Positions 17,263 through 27,000 of a stretch of DNA of 35,708 nucleotides are shown here, one piece after another. Both the position numbers and the translations under genes were made by a program. The notes beneath the pieces were generated by a model, which saw only the letters and a list, made by a program, of their open reading frames with translations, searched no databases and was not told where the DNA came from. The stretch is from the NCBI GenBank assembly GCA_013285945.1, contig JABDGP010000033.1:1-35708 (forward strand), written 5' to 3'. Each line of letters begins with the position of its first letter. The stretch's first letter is position 1. The stretch comes from Bacteroidota bacterium. Lineage in GTDB: Bacteria > Bacteroidota > Bacteroidia > Cytophagales > Cyclobacteriaceae.

Positions 17263-18361
17263 TTAAGTTGTAGTCGTCTTCTCTTGTGCCTCCAGTAAGA
17301 ACGCCTTGATAAAATCATCCAAATCACCGTCAAGCACATTTTGCGCATCGGTGCGCTCAACACCCGTGCGGGCATCTTTTACAAGTTTGTAAGGATGCAA
17401 AACATAGTTGCGGATCTGTGAGCCAAAATCAATTTTCATTTTTCCCGCTTCTACTTTGTCGCGCTCGGCATTGCGTTTATCCAGTTCACGTTGATAAAGT
17501 TTGGATTTTAACATCTGCATAGCGCGCTCGCGATTGGCATGCTGGCTTCGCTCCACCTGACAAACGATAACAATGCCCGTGGGCTTGTGCGTAAGCTGAA
17601 CTTTTGTTTCAACCTTATTTACATTCTGACCTCCGGCTCCACCCGAACGTGAAGTTTGCAATTCCACATCGGCCGGGTTGACCTCAATTTCTATTGTATC
17701 GTCTACTTTCGGATAAACAAAAACAGAGGCAAACGAAGTGTGCCTACGCTGATTTGAGTCGAATGGTGAAATGCGCACCAACCGGTGAACACCAATTTCT
17801 GCTTTCAGTTTTCCATAAGCGAATGGCCCTTCAAATTCAAGAGTTGCAGATTTGATGCCGGCTACTTCGCCCGACTGGTAATCGATCTGCGAAACTTTGT
17901 AGCCACTTTTTTCGCCCCACATGATGTACATGCGGTTGATCATGTCAGCCCAGTCCTGGCTTTCAGTTCCACCAGCACCGGGGTTGATTTCCATTACAGC
18001 ACTGAGCTGATCCTCTTCATGACTCAGCATTTTTTTGAATTCCAATTCTTCGATGGCCTTGGCCGTCGAAAGATATTCGCGGTCAACTTCATCTCCGCTC
18101 ACATCTCCGGCTTCATGAAATTCATAGAGTACCTCAAGGTCATCCAGTTGTTTGGTGACTTTGTCATAGGCATCGGTCCACACTTTCTTAGTGCGGATGT
18201 TTTTCAAAATAGCTTCTGCTTGCTTAGGGTTATTCCAAAAATCGGATTGGTGCGAAATGCGCTCTTCATCCTGTATCTCAACAATCTTGCGATCGTAGTC
18301 AAAGATACCTCCTCAAAGCCACGATGCGGGCCCTCAAGTCTTTCAACTTGTCTATAGTCAT
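17263..18361 (-). CDS. prfB: Peptide chain release factor 2, programmed +1 frameshift
   Basis: Translation starts at the ATG at 18359-18361 and reads 20 codons ([20 protein letters not shown]) to an in-frame TGA at 18299-18301. A +1 shift that skips the T at 18301 continues in the frame beginning GAC ([17 protein letters not shown]) to the stop at 17263. The product is 365 residues, the same length as E. coli RF2. The RF2-specific SPF anticodon-like motif is at 198-200 (RISPFDSNQ). The peptidyl-hydrolysis motif GGQ is at 243-245 ([15 protein letters not shown]). RF2 ends translation at UGA and UAA. The in-frame UGA lets RF2 control its own synthesis: when RF2 is scarce, the ribosome shifts and makes more. 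An annotation that starts at about 18207 would lose the first 51 residues. Confidence 0.96.
18299..18313 (-). promoter_or_regulatory. prfB: prfB +1 recoding site
   Basis: On the minus strand the sequence reads AGGAGG (18308-18313), TAT, CTT and TGA (18299-18301), followed by C. All classic parts of the RF2 site are present: an internal Shine-Dalgarno-like hexamer three bases upstream of the slippery CTT, then the in-frame UGA with the unfavourable +4 base C. The perfect AGGAGG stands out in a genome piece whose genes otherwise show almost no Shine-Dalgarno sequences. Confidence 0.96.
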
Positions 18362-18374
18362 AATAATTTTTTTG

Positions 18375-18382
18375 CGAAGGTA
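18375..18382 (-). promoter_or_regulatory. Candidate -7 promoter element for prfB
   Basis: The minus strand has TACCTTCG, seven of eight matches to TAnnTTTG, 13 bases before the prfB ATG. It would give a very short leader. The -33 region has TTG triplets but none at an ideal distance. Treat this as a weak candidate. Confidence 0.3.
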
Positions 18383-18404
18383 ACAAAAATCAATTGACAA
18401 TGAT

Positions 18405-18530
18405 TAGGCGGCCCCTCGTTTGCCATCGCGCAAACTCGGTCGCGCTTCCCCAAGTTTCGGGACGTTACAAGTCCTCGCGCCAACAGACATCCTTCGCCGC
18501 TGCGGGCTTTCCACTTCTATCGCTACCGCA
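18405..18530. repeat. GC-rich hairpin-bearing intergenic patch, possible dispersed repeat
   Basis: This stretch fills most of the gap between prfB and the small envelope gene and is clearly richer in G+C than the flanking intergenic DNA. It contains several short inverted repeats. GTTTGC (18418-18423) pairs with GCAAAC (18430-18435) around a six-base loop. AAACTCGG (18432-18439) pairs with CCAAGTTT (18450-18457) with one mismatch. GGAC (18460-18463) pairs with GTCC (18471-18474). The first two hairpins share bases and exclude each other. I see no convincing ORF. It looks like a REP-like or dispersed intergenic repeat, but that needs other copies in the genome to be shown. Confidence 0.4.
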
Positions 18531-18538
18531 AAAAAAAG

Positions 18539-19048
18539 TTATCGTTGGTAAAAAGGCGAAGTGTAATCGACAGTTCGGAAATAATAGCCAAGACCAACGT
18601 GCTTGTACCTCGGTCGAATAAAAACGAGTGCCGCACCAACAGCGGATATAATAACTGGAGGATATAATTGTGCCGGTGTAAGATCAGATGAATGAATACC
18701 TATGGCCGCGTTGAGTTGATCGATGCCCAGATAAAGCAGGCCACCGAGAAACATAAAGCCGCCCACTCCGCTACTCCAGCCAATTGATGCGCGCTGTTTG
18801 CGCATATCAATTTTTTCGATGTCTTGAAACTTAATTGTGTCGCTAGAGGTGATCATTGAGAAGTCACTCAATTCTAAAATGTGACCCTCGGTATGTCGGT
18901 GAGACTTGCGAAGGACGCATTTGAAATATTGTCCTTCGGTAAAATGAGCTACTACACTACCGCGCTTAAGTACAATCAACTGCTTTTGCGAAAAAGCATT
19001 AGAAGAAAGGACTAACACTCCGACCAGAAAACTTAAAATGACTTTCAT
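18539..19048 (-). CDS. Small exported or membrane protein of unknown function
   Basis: I do not recognise this 169-residue protein. I chose the ATG at 19048, which gives a clear signal peptide (MKVILSFLVGVLVLSSNAFS, cleavage near FSQKQ); a TTG frame reaches 19066. After it comes a beta-rich region with FTEGQYFKCVLRKSHRH and the sequence DTIKFQDIEKIDMRKQ. Two hydrophobic helices follow (about 95-115 and 135-152), and then an aromatic, basic tail. It lies 53 bases downstream of cdsA on the same strand and may be transcribed with it. The alternation of a short soluble part with two membrane helices suggests an inner-membrane or envelope protein. No function should be assumed. Confidence 0.75.
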   Translation of the reverse strand: MKVILSFLVGVLVLSSNAFSQKQLIVLKRGSVVAHFTEGQYFKCVLRKSHRHTEGHILELSDFSMITSSDTIKFQDIEKIDMRKQRASIGWSSGVGGFMFLGGLLYLGIDQLNAAIGIHSSDLTPAQLYPPVIISAVGAALVFIRPRYKHVGLGYYFRTVDYTSPFYQR

Positions 19049-19101
19049 TAAAAGTGAAGAAAGCAAAAAAGAATGAAATATTTTCCTGTTTTTTTTGAAG
19101 C

Positions 19102-19926
19102 TCAGAAAATCTCCACGAACGCTACAATGAAGGGGGCGGAGATAAACAATCCATCGAAGCGATCAAGAAACCCGCCGTGTCCCGGCAAAGCATCGCCACT
19201 GTCCTTGATCTCAATACTTCGTTTGAGCAACGACTCCACCAAGTCACCATAAGTGCCGCCAATTATAATAATCCACCCGATACAGAGCCATTGCCATTGT
19301 GCCAGCGAAGTAAAATAAAGTGAAATGCCGTAGGCAAAGACCATAGCAAGGATAGCACCACCGGCAAAACCTTCCCACGATTTTTTTGGAGAGATGCGTT
19401 CGAATAATTTTCGCTTGCCAAAAAGCGATCCTGCAAAGTAAGCACCTGTATCGGTAGCCCAGAGAATAAGCAAGCAACCTAAAATAATCTGGTAATTGTA
19501 AACTTCCTTTTTAAAGACGGCGATATTCAACAGCGCAAACGGAACAGCAGTATAAAAAATCCCTAGAAAAGTAATGGCAATATTGGTAAATGGTTTGCGC
19601 TCAAATTGCTTGTATAGCTTGATGATGAACAAACATGACACTAATGGAAAAAACAAAAAATAATATTTGGGATGCAAAGTGCCTCGAGCAATAAAAAATG
19701 AAAGACAATAAATAGTCAGGCCGCAGGCTATTCCGAAAGTCTTTTGTGGAATGAGACCATCAAGACCGGAGAGCTTATAAAATTCCAGCAACGAAAAAAG
19801 TACGATTATAAAAAATACAGCAAAATAAAGCCACTCACTAAACCACACTCCAAAAATAATCCCGGCAGCTCCCAGTATGCCGGTAATCAATCGGGGAATT
19901 AAGTTGTTGAATTTATTATTGGCCAT
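19102..19926 (-). CDS. cdsA: Phosphatidate cytidylyltransferase (CDP-diglyceride synthase)
   Basis: A 274-residue polytopic inner-membrane enzyme that makes CDP-diacylglycerol from phosphatidate and CTP, the branch point of phospholipid synthesis. About eight hydrophobic helices are visible. The C-terminal family signature is complete: S-LLKR-SIEIKDSG, then PGHGGFLDRFDG, carrying the metal-binding Asp residues. The ATG at 19926 lies inside the last codons of the upstream CPBP gene, an 11-base overlap, so the two are probably translationally coupled. Confidence 0.97.
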   Translation of the reverse strand: MANNKFNNLIPRLITGILGAAGIIFGVWFSEWLYFAVFFIIVLFSLLEFYKLSGLDGLIPQKTFGIACGLTIYCLSFFIARGTLHPKYYFLFFPLVSCLFIIKLYKQFERKPFTNIAITFLGIFYTAVPFALLNIAVFKKEVYNYQIILGCLLILWATDTGAYFAGSLFGKRKLFERISPKKSWEGFAGGAILAMVFAYGISLYFTSLAQWQWLCIGWIIIIGGTYGDLVESLLKRSIEIKDSGDALPGHGGFLDRFDGLFISAPFIVAFVEIF

Positions 19927-20839
19927 TTAACAGTTCTCTTTTCTTGTCGAAGAAATTTTTAAAATAATAAAGTAAAGCGCCACCCAATAGAGCAAAAATA
20001 ATAATCACTGGCCAAGGTGCAACGGCATCGGTCGAGTCAACATCAATATCTACAACTCCTCGTTGATTCAGGTAAACCATGATTACCGAAAAGCCATTGT
20101 TTACCAAATGCGCAAACATCGGCACGAAAATATTTCCGGACCAATAATATAAATACCCAAACAGCGCACCAAGTAACAGGCGCGGCACAAACCCAAAAAA
20201 CTGAAAATGGATTACACTAAACAAAAACGCAGAGATCCAAATAGCAACATGAATATTGTTTGTTCCCCGATAGAGTTCGCTTTGGATAATACCGCGAAAC
20301 AACATCTCCTCGCAAACACCTGCAATCACAGCGATCACCAGAAAGCCTGTCACAAACTCACCGAACGAATGAAATTGGGTAAGCAGTTTGGTCATCGTTG
20401 CCATTTCATCTTCTTTGGCTCTGGCCCAGGTTTCAAAGAACTTTAGAAAATCGGGAAAGTGTATGTTTTGATTCCATTCAATAATAGCCGAGTCGGCAAC
20501 TCCAAATGAAATCACCAACGCAATTACCAGAGGTATGGATAACAGATAAAAATTTTGATTGCTGAAATAGGCGAACTTCTTCCTTCTGATAAGGCTCCAC
20601 GCTAAATAGGGAAAAGCAAAAAAGGCAAATATTGTCATGATCCCCTGCATTGCCATCAATGGGACACCGAGGGTTTCATTTGTAATATTTTGCATCGCCT
20701 GAAAAAAATCGCCTTCTCCCCGATATAATAAAGAGCCGGCAAGTGCCCCAATAGCTGAACCAACCACCAGGCCAATAGAAGCACTTATAATGACCATTAT
20801 AAGCACATACCACACTGGTTTTTCGTTGAATTCGTCCAT
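19916..20839 (-). CDS. CPBP family intramembrane metalloprotease
   Basis: A 307-residue multi-pass membrane protein of the CAAX protease and bacteriocin-processing (CPBP/Abi) family. The motifs are Glu177-Glu178 and Arg182 in CEEMLFRG, His211 in SVIHFQFFGF, and His244 with Asn247/248 in FAHLVNNG, the expected metal and catalytic residues. The N-terminal region has two membrane helices and a long loop (about 120-155). Family knowledge: Rce1-like glutamate proteases; bacterial substrates are mostly unknown. It is the first gene of the minus-strand block and overlaps cdsA, which fits a membrane-biogenesis setting. Its promoter must lie in the 69-base gap shared with the divergent dusB. Confidence 0.93.
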   Translation of the reverse strand: MDEFNEKPVWYVLIMVIISASIGLVVGSAIGALAGSLLYRGEGDFFQAMQNITNETLGVPLMAMQGIMTIFAFFAFPYLAWSLIRRKKFAYFSNQNFYLLSIPLVIALVISFGVADSAIIEWNQNIHFPDFLKFFETWARAKEDEMATMTKLLTQFHSFGEFVTGFLVIAVIAGVCEEMLFRGIIQSELYRGTNNIHVAIWISAFLFSVIHFQFFGFVPRLLLGALFGYLYYWSGNIFVPMFAHLVNNGFSVIMVYLNQRGVVDIDVDSTDAVAPWPVIIIFALLGGALLYYFKNFFDKKRELLNGQ

Positions 20840-20863
20840 GTCAGTATAATGAATGAATAGTGT

Positions 20864-20871
20864 TAATTTTG
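20864..20871 (+). promoter_or_regulatory. Candidate -7 promoter element for dusB
   Basis: TAATTTTG is an exact match to the Bacteroidota -7 consensus TAnnTTTG. It lies 37 bases before the proposed dusB start, in the 69-base gap between divergent genes. No clear -33 TTTG box is seen. Confidence 0.45.
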
Positions 20872-20908
20872 CAGCGCAAACAACGGAGTTTTCATTGAAT
20901 TAACCAAC

Positions 20909-21910
20909 GTGGCGAAGATCGGCAACATTGAATTAGGGGATTTTCCACTTCTTCTGGCACCTATGGAGGATGTGAGCGATCCGCCCTTCCGTGCGGTATG
21001 TAAAGAAGGTGGCGCTGACCTGATGTACACTGAGTTCATTTCTTCCGAAGGCCTCATTCGCCATGCAGCCAAAAGCAAGCAGAAGCTCGACATTTTTGAA
21101 TATGAACGCCCTATAGGTATTCAATTGTTTGGAGGTGACATTGGCAACATGGCTGAGTCAGCTCGGATTGCTACAGTAGTAAATCCCGATTTGATTGACA
21201 TTAATTATGGTTGCCCTGTAAAGGCGGTTGCTTGTCGCGGAGCCGGCGCAGCGTTGTTGCAAGACATTCCCAAGATGGTGAAGATGACGGAAGAAGTAGT
21301 GAAGGCCACTCACCTTCCGGTAACTGTAAAAACACGCCTTGGCTGGGACGACAAAACAAAAAATATTGTAGAAGTAGCAGAGCGATTGCAGGACATCGGC
21401 ATTCAGGCGCTCACGGTGCACGGCCGCACACGTGTGCAAATGTATAAAGGCGAAGCCGATTGGGAATTGATTGGTAAGATCAAAGAAAATCCGCGCATGC
21501 GAATCCCTGTTTTCGGTAATGGAGACATCGACACCCCTGAAAAAGCAGTTGAATACAAAAATCGCTACGGTGTGGATGGCGTGATGATAGGCCGCGCTGC
21601 AATCGGTTATCCGTGGATTTTTAATGAGATCAAATATTACCTCGCTACCGGCGAAAGACTTTCTCCACCCGACCTTGCTGAGCGAGTGAAAGCCACACGC
21701 AAACACGTTGAATTTTCTATTCGATGGAAAGGCCCGAAGCTTGGAGTATTTGAAATGCGCAGGCATTATGCCAGTTACTTCAAAGGTTTGCCCGACTTCA
21801 AGCCATATCGCGCCAGATTAGTAGAGGCTCCGACAGCCGAAGAAGTGTATCAACTATTAGACGAGATCAGCGAAGTATTTTCTTCGTTGGTGCCCGAATT
21901 CTTTGCTTAA
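20909..21910 (+). CDS. dusB: tRNA-dihydrouridine synthase
   Basis: A 333-residue FMN enzyme that reduces uridine to dihydrouridine in tRNA loops. The TIM-barrel start LLLAPMEDVSDPPFR is characteristic, the catalytic Cys is residue 102 in NYGCPVKAVACRGAG, and VHGRTRVQMYKGEADW and GVMIGRAAIGYPWIF bind FMN. The C-terminal helical tRNA-binding part is present (MRRHYASYFKG). I take the GTG at 20909 as the start: it puts KIGNIELGDFPLLLAPM at the usual distance from the N-terminus, and no ATG lies nearby. DusB is the usual name for the Bacteroidota member; assignment among DusA/B/C cannot be proven here. Confidence 0.95.
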   Translation: MAKIGNIELGDFPLLLAPMEDVSDPPFRAVCKEGGADLMYTEFISSEGLIRHAAKSKQKLDIFEYERPIGIQLFGGDIGNMAESARIATVVNPDLIDINYGCPVKAVACRGAGAALLQDIPKMVKMTEEVVKATHLPVTVKTRLGWDDKTKNIVEVAERLQDIGIQALTVHGRTRVQMYKGEADWELIGKIKENPRMRIPVFGNGDIDTPEKAVEYKNRYGVDGVMIGRAAIGYPWIFNEIKYYLATGERLSPPDLAERVKATRKHVEFSIRWKGPKLGVFEMRRHYASYFKGLPDFKPYRARLVEAPTAEEVYQLLDEISEVFSSLVPEFFA

Positions 21911-21966
21911 TTCTTTTCTATTGGCTTGACCAATTATAGTTCTTAAATTACACAGGTAGCGATTCT

Positions 21967-24090
21967 ATGAGACTTCCTGCGTTTACAATTCTTTTATTTC
22001 TGCTTAACATTGGTTACGCACAGAAATCCGTTTTGGATAGTCTGCAAAGAGAATTGGCTGCAGCCCCGGATGAAAAGAAGATAGAAATTCTGCAGGTCAT
22101 TATTGTCAAGCTATGGCTCAATCAGCCCGACTCGGCTATGGTCTTTGCAAAGCAAGCCGTGCGGCTGTCAGAGAAAATGGATGCTCACAGCAAAGCGATT
22201 GCTATAAGAATGATGGGTGGAGTTTTTTATTACAAAGGTCAATACGACTCTACCATCAAATACAGTTACCGTGCATTTCGGCTTTCTGAGGAATCTAAAG
22301 ATTCTACTTTATTAACGAGCTCGATGAACAATCTCGGACTTGCTTTCTACAGTGTGGGGAGCTACCCAGAGGCACTTGAATATTTATTGAAAGCGCTCAA
22401 TCTTAAGAAAAGGATAAAACAAGATTATGGGATGACGCAGACGCTGAACAATGTAGGCCTTGTCTACAATGAATTGAAAGAATACAATAAGTCGCGTGAG
22501 TATTTTAACAAAGCGATTGATTTAAGTAAACAGCTAAAGGATCAGGACGCATTGCTTTATTCGTTCAACAATCTCGCACTCACTTATCTCAACGAAAAGA
22601 AGATCAACATTGCTGAAAAGTATTTTAGCGAAGCCGAGAAGATTACTGACAAGACGGATAATGCCGTATGGGAGTCTGCAACATTCAGCGGCCTTGGCAG
22701 AGTAGCACTTGAGCGTAAGCAATTACATAAAGCAAAAAAGTATTTTGATAAATCCTTACAGTTGAGGCAAGGGATCAATGAACTGAACGGCATAGCAGAA
22801 GTTTATTCATTTTATAGCGCTATCGATGCAGAGACTAATCGCCTCGATTCAGCATTTTATTTCTTAAGGAAAAGCCAGCGGATAGCGCGGCAGATCGGCG
22901 CCAGAGATATGATCGTGTCCAACTATAAATCATTTTCTGATTTGTACACTAAAAAGAAAATGTACGACAGTGCATTCTTGTATCAGTCCAACTTTATTGC
23001 TTTGCGCGACAGCTTGTTTGACGAAAACCTGGCTCGAAACATTAACGACATTCAGCTGCAAATACAAGACGAGGAGACAACCAACATACTCAAGAAAAAA
23101 GATCAGGAGATTAATATCCAAAAAACACAAGCCTATTTTCTTATCATAATAGTTTTGTTGGCGCTGGTTTTTGCCGTGAGTGTTTCTCGCAACCTCAAGC
23201 GAGAACGAAAGCTGAAAGAAGACTTGTCGAGGAAGAACAACGAAATCGAACAGCAAAAGGAAGAGTTGCTATTAAGCAACGAACAATTGGGAGAAGCTCA
23301 TAGTGTTATCAGTAAACAAAATGGCGAGTTGGCAGAGTTTAACAAACGCTTGCAAAGCACTGTTAATACACGCACCAAAGAACTGGACGAGGCGAATAAA
23401 GAATTAAGCTTAGTCAATCTTGAACTTGATCATTTCATTTACAAATCATCACATGATATTAAAGGTCCCTTAGTCAGACTGATTGGCCTTTGCCATGTGG
23501 CTTTACTAGACGTGTCTGATCCTGTCGCGAGAGAATATATCATTCGCTTGAGCGAAACGGCCAAAAATCTCAGCGAAATTTTTGACAGGCTTAGGATTGT
23601 GAGTGATATAAACGCAGTAGAACTTACGAGACAAAAAATTCATTTTGGTGAAATAATTAAAAAGACCAAAGACCGGCTAAACAAACTGGATGGCTTTAAT
23701 GAGATTACTTTCAAAGAAGAAGTAGAGCCAATAGAATTTCAATCCGATCCATTTTTGGTAGAGACGATATTTCACAACATGATTGAGAATGCGGTGAGGT
23801 TCCAGAAGAAATCGACGCAGTTCAGCAAATTTATCTCTATAAAAGTTAAGCGAGATAATGGATCGGTCAATGTGTCATTTGTAGACAATGGCATCGGCAT
23901 TCGTGAAACAGACGATAAGCACCTATTTCAAATGTTTTCAAGTGCGGCACTCGAGCATAAGACGGTTGGCCTTGGCCTGTATATTGTAAAACAATGTGCC
24001 AACAAACTTCATGGAGCTGTGCGGCTGATTCCTAATGCAGACAAGTACACTGAGTTTGAGTTGACCTTACCGTTTGAGGCTTCCAACTGA
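21967..24090 (+). CDS. TPR sensor histidine kinase
   Basis: A 707-residue hybrid of TPR repeats and a kinase. The order is: a signal peptide (about 1-18, ending IGYAQK), six or more TPR units (about 30-340) with motifs such as LNNVGLVYNELKEYNKSREY, one membrane helix (about 388-408), and a long coiled coil (about 410-490). HisKA follows with the phospho-acceptor His496 in KSSHDIKGPLVRL. HATPase has MIENAVRF, FVDNGIGI and VGLGLYIVKQC. The TPR part is therefore predicted to be periplasmic and the kinase cytoplasmic. No response regulator is adjacent. The gene begins 56 bases after dusB and ends five bases from the convergent macroglobulin gene. It has the same build as the truncated kinase at the window start. 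Confidence 0.93.
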   Translation: MRLPAFTILLFLLNIGYAQKSVLDSLQRELAAAPDEKKIEILQVIIVKLWLNQPDSAMVFAKQAVRLSEKMDAHSKAIAIRMMGGVFYYKGQYDSTIKYSYRAFRLSEESKDSTLLTSSMNNLGLAFYSVGSYPEALEYLLKALNLKKRIKQDYGMTQTLNNVGLVYNELKEYNKSREYFNKAIDLSKQLKDQDALLYSFNNLALTYLNEKKINIAEKYFSEAEKITDKTDNAVWESATFSGLGRVALERKQLHKAKKYFDKSLQLRQGINELNGIAEVYSFYSAIDAETNRLDSAFYFLRKSQRIARQIGARDMIVSNYKSFSDLYTKKKMYDSAFLYQSNFIALRDSLFDENLARNINDIQLQIQDEETTNILKKKDQEINIQKTQAYFLIIIVLLALVFAVSVSRNLKRERKLKEDLSRKNNEIEQQKEELLLSNEQLGEAHSVISKQNGELAEFNKRLQSTVNTRTKELDEANKELSLVNLELDHFIYKSSHDIKGPLVRLIGLCHVALLDVSDPVAREYIIRLSETAKNLSEIFDRLRIVSDINAVELTRQKIHFGEIIKKTKDRLNKLDGFNEITFKEEVEPIEFQSDPFLVETIFHNMIENAVRFQKKSTQFSKFISIKVKRDNGSVNVSFVDNGIGIRETDDKHLFQMFSSAALEHKTVGLGLYIVKQCANKLHGAVRLIPNADKYTEFELTLPFEASN

Positions 24091-24095
24091 TCCTA

Positions 24096-27000
24096 TTACG
24101 GACTCAAGGGTTTGACCACACTCACCACTTTCCCTTTCTCTCTGGAGTAAATACTATGATCATACATGGCTTCACAGCTTACGGCTGGTAAATAAAATGT
24201 GCCTGCATAACCAGCGGTGAGCAACACCTTAAATGTTTTGCGTTGGTTTGCGTTCAAATCAAAGTAAGTATAAACCCGGTCATCACGAATGTCTTGATAA
24301 GTTGGCTTGTCGCTGGTCAAACGGTCTTCCGTTCCTTCCAATCGCAGGTTGTTGATCTCCCAACCCGAGGGGAAAATCTGTTTTAACGCCAGGTTTTTAT
24401 AGATGCCGCGCAGCCCGGAGTTGCTTACAGAGACAGTCACAACGAATTCCTTTCCCTGCTCGACTTGTGTTGGATCAATTGCCTTTCCATCTGTGTCAGC
24501 ATAGGTCACTTCCATAGTCAGGTTGCTGCTGGCACTTTCTTCCTGCCCACGGGCCGGAGTTCCACTGGTAATAACCCGTACAAATAAAACACCTTTGCTG
24601 TCATTGGTGATGCTAAGATTATTTTTAACGCCATCAACAGGTAAGTTTACTTGTGCTACGGTCAACGCAGTGCTTGCAGAAATTTCTTTCCTATTGTAAT
24701 TGTATTTGAATTTCAATTCTCCTTTTTGCTCCGCTCCTGCAAATGAGCCCACTGACTTAAGGCACCACGCCACAGATTGCGTGCTCATCCAGTAATTATC
24801 ATTGCTTAATGACTGAGAAATTTCTTTCAGCAATTGAAATCCTTTTTCCCTCTCTCCCAACAATACCAATGTTTCGAGGATCACGGCCTTATCGCGCAAG
24901 TCGGAACCATAGGAGTAAGCCATTTCTTGATAGGGTTTCACATTCGTGGAAAGATTACTGATCAATTGCTTTGCGGCTTCCGGCTGACCAGCTTTTGCAT
25001 ACCCAGCAGCAAGCATCCAACCCGCTACCGGTGGAAGCGGTGTGAGTTCTCGCAGGCGGTTCATAGATGCGAGGTCGGGCTCACCAGCCAATGCAAGTGT
25101 GTACAACCGATAAGCTTGATTTAATTCGCTACTTGAATACTCCTGATTTTTTCTCCAGGACTGCGCTTTATTTTTCTGGTATTTTTTCCATCGCTTAATC
25201 AAATCGTTAGGAACGAAATATCCTTTTGCTTCGGCTTCGGTTAAGAAATGACCGGCATATGTTGTTCCCCAGCTTTCAGAATCTTCACCGCCTGGCCAAT
25301 ATGAAAATCCGCCATCACGATTGACAAATGATTTCAACCGTTCAATCGCAGCACTTACATTTTTTTGAACAGAAGATTTTTCTCCATCGGTGAGTGACTT
25401 GATGTTGCTTAGATACAATTGAGGAAAGACAGAAGAGGTGGTCTGTTCAATACATCCGTAAGGATACTGAATCAAATATTTCAGCCGTTGACCTAAATTG
25501 ACCGGCGGCAAACTTGAAATTTCCAATGAACCCGAATTTGTTCCTGGCATTCCAATGGGAGTAATTGATGCAGTCCAACTTTTTCCTGCTTCTAATGCAA
25601 AGTCTTGCGCTTTGCTTATTGATGGATTCGGATTTCTTATTTCAATTTCAATTACATCAGTTGATTTATAATTTCCAGATGTTGCCGTCACTTCTATTTT
25701 CGCAATTCCTGTAGCTCCTTTCACCGCCAAATCAAAATCGGTTGTGATATCGCCGATACCTGAGAAATTTACAGTACGGCTGGCTCCGTTAGGTAAACTC
25801 AAGGGTCCGCTTACTTTAATATTCACCGATGCATTCTTGATGTTCTTTTCATTCGCAAAAAGCGTAACGGGAAGTTTTACAATTTCTTCCGGCCCTAAAA
25901 TTCTGGGCAAAGTTGCTAATACCATCAAAGGCTTACGCACGGGTGTTGCCTTTTCTGTTTTGCCATAAGCGCCTTCGTATCCTGCCACGAGCATTGTTTT
26001 CACGGAGCCGATGTATTGCGGCATGATGAATCTATGTTCTTTACTTCCTCCATCAAGTGTGAAGGGCCCGAAAAATTTCACTACGGCTTTAAAGCGGTTA
26101 CTCTTCGAGTCGTCTTCCTTTCCTGCAAGTGTGCCATCGCCACCAATGGCCAGCAGTCTCTCGATCTTTCCGCCAAACGCGCCCATGACTTGATCATATA
26201 AATCCCACGTTTTTACACCAAGAGCTTCACGTGCATAAAAGCGACTCCACGCATCTGGTGTTTTAAAATGAGTAAGGTCGAGCAAGCCTTCATCTACCAT
26301 GGCAAGTGTATATGTCATCTTGCGATTGGTTTGCTCCGAAACTTTGATGACAACTTCCTGCCCTGGTTCCAGCACATCAGGCATTGTTATGACGGGAGTC
26401 AAATGGGTTTTAGGATTTTCAACCTGAACAGGAATGACTCCATACAACCGGATGGGCAAATCGTTTGCTGTTTGTGCATGTGGTTGTAACATCGTCACGT
26501 TCACAAAAATGTTGGGAGTCATCTCTTCATTCACATCAAAAGCAAAAGTGTTGTCACCTTTTTTTGTTTCAAGCCAAAATGTTTCTATCACCCGACTTCC
26601 ATTTTCGATACTTATTAATGCACGGCTCTGATCGCTGCCGGGAATCGTAAGAGTTGCTTTTTCGCCGATGTTGTATGAAGGCTTATCGCTAGAGAAGGAT
26701 AACATTGTGGCACCGCTGCCTTCGTTGCGCGCACGTCCGGCCCAGCCCGGCCAATCGATGTAAATTATTTTTGCCGTGCTATGACCCGATACCGGATCGA
26801 CAGCTTTAATTAAAAATCTTCCCCACTCCGGATATTTGATTTTGAAATTCCATGAACCCTTTCCATTTGAAGTATTTATCTTTCCAGATGCTATCGGTTC
26901 TGAATATTGGCCTGTCATATAGCTGACGCTGCCTTCGGAGGAAGCATCCCACCACCACCGCCAATTGATTTTATAAATGCTCACCTGAATATTGTCATGC

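Noticed and set aside
18204..18386. Open frame of 60 codons overlapping the prfB start
   Set aside because: It is a different frame from both parts of prfB and shows no recognisable domain. The first prfB frame (ATG at 18361 to TGA at 18299) explains the region fully.
21158..21766. 202-codon open frame antisense to dusB
   Set aside because: It lies wholly within dusB, has no recognisable motif, and dusB has its catalytic and FMN motifs in place.
21911..21966. ATTGG/CCAAT pair between dusB and the TPR kinase
   Set aside because: Only five base pairs, no U run and no clear promoter box; probably chance.
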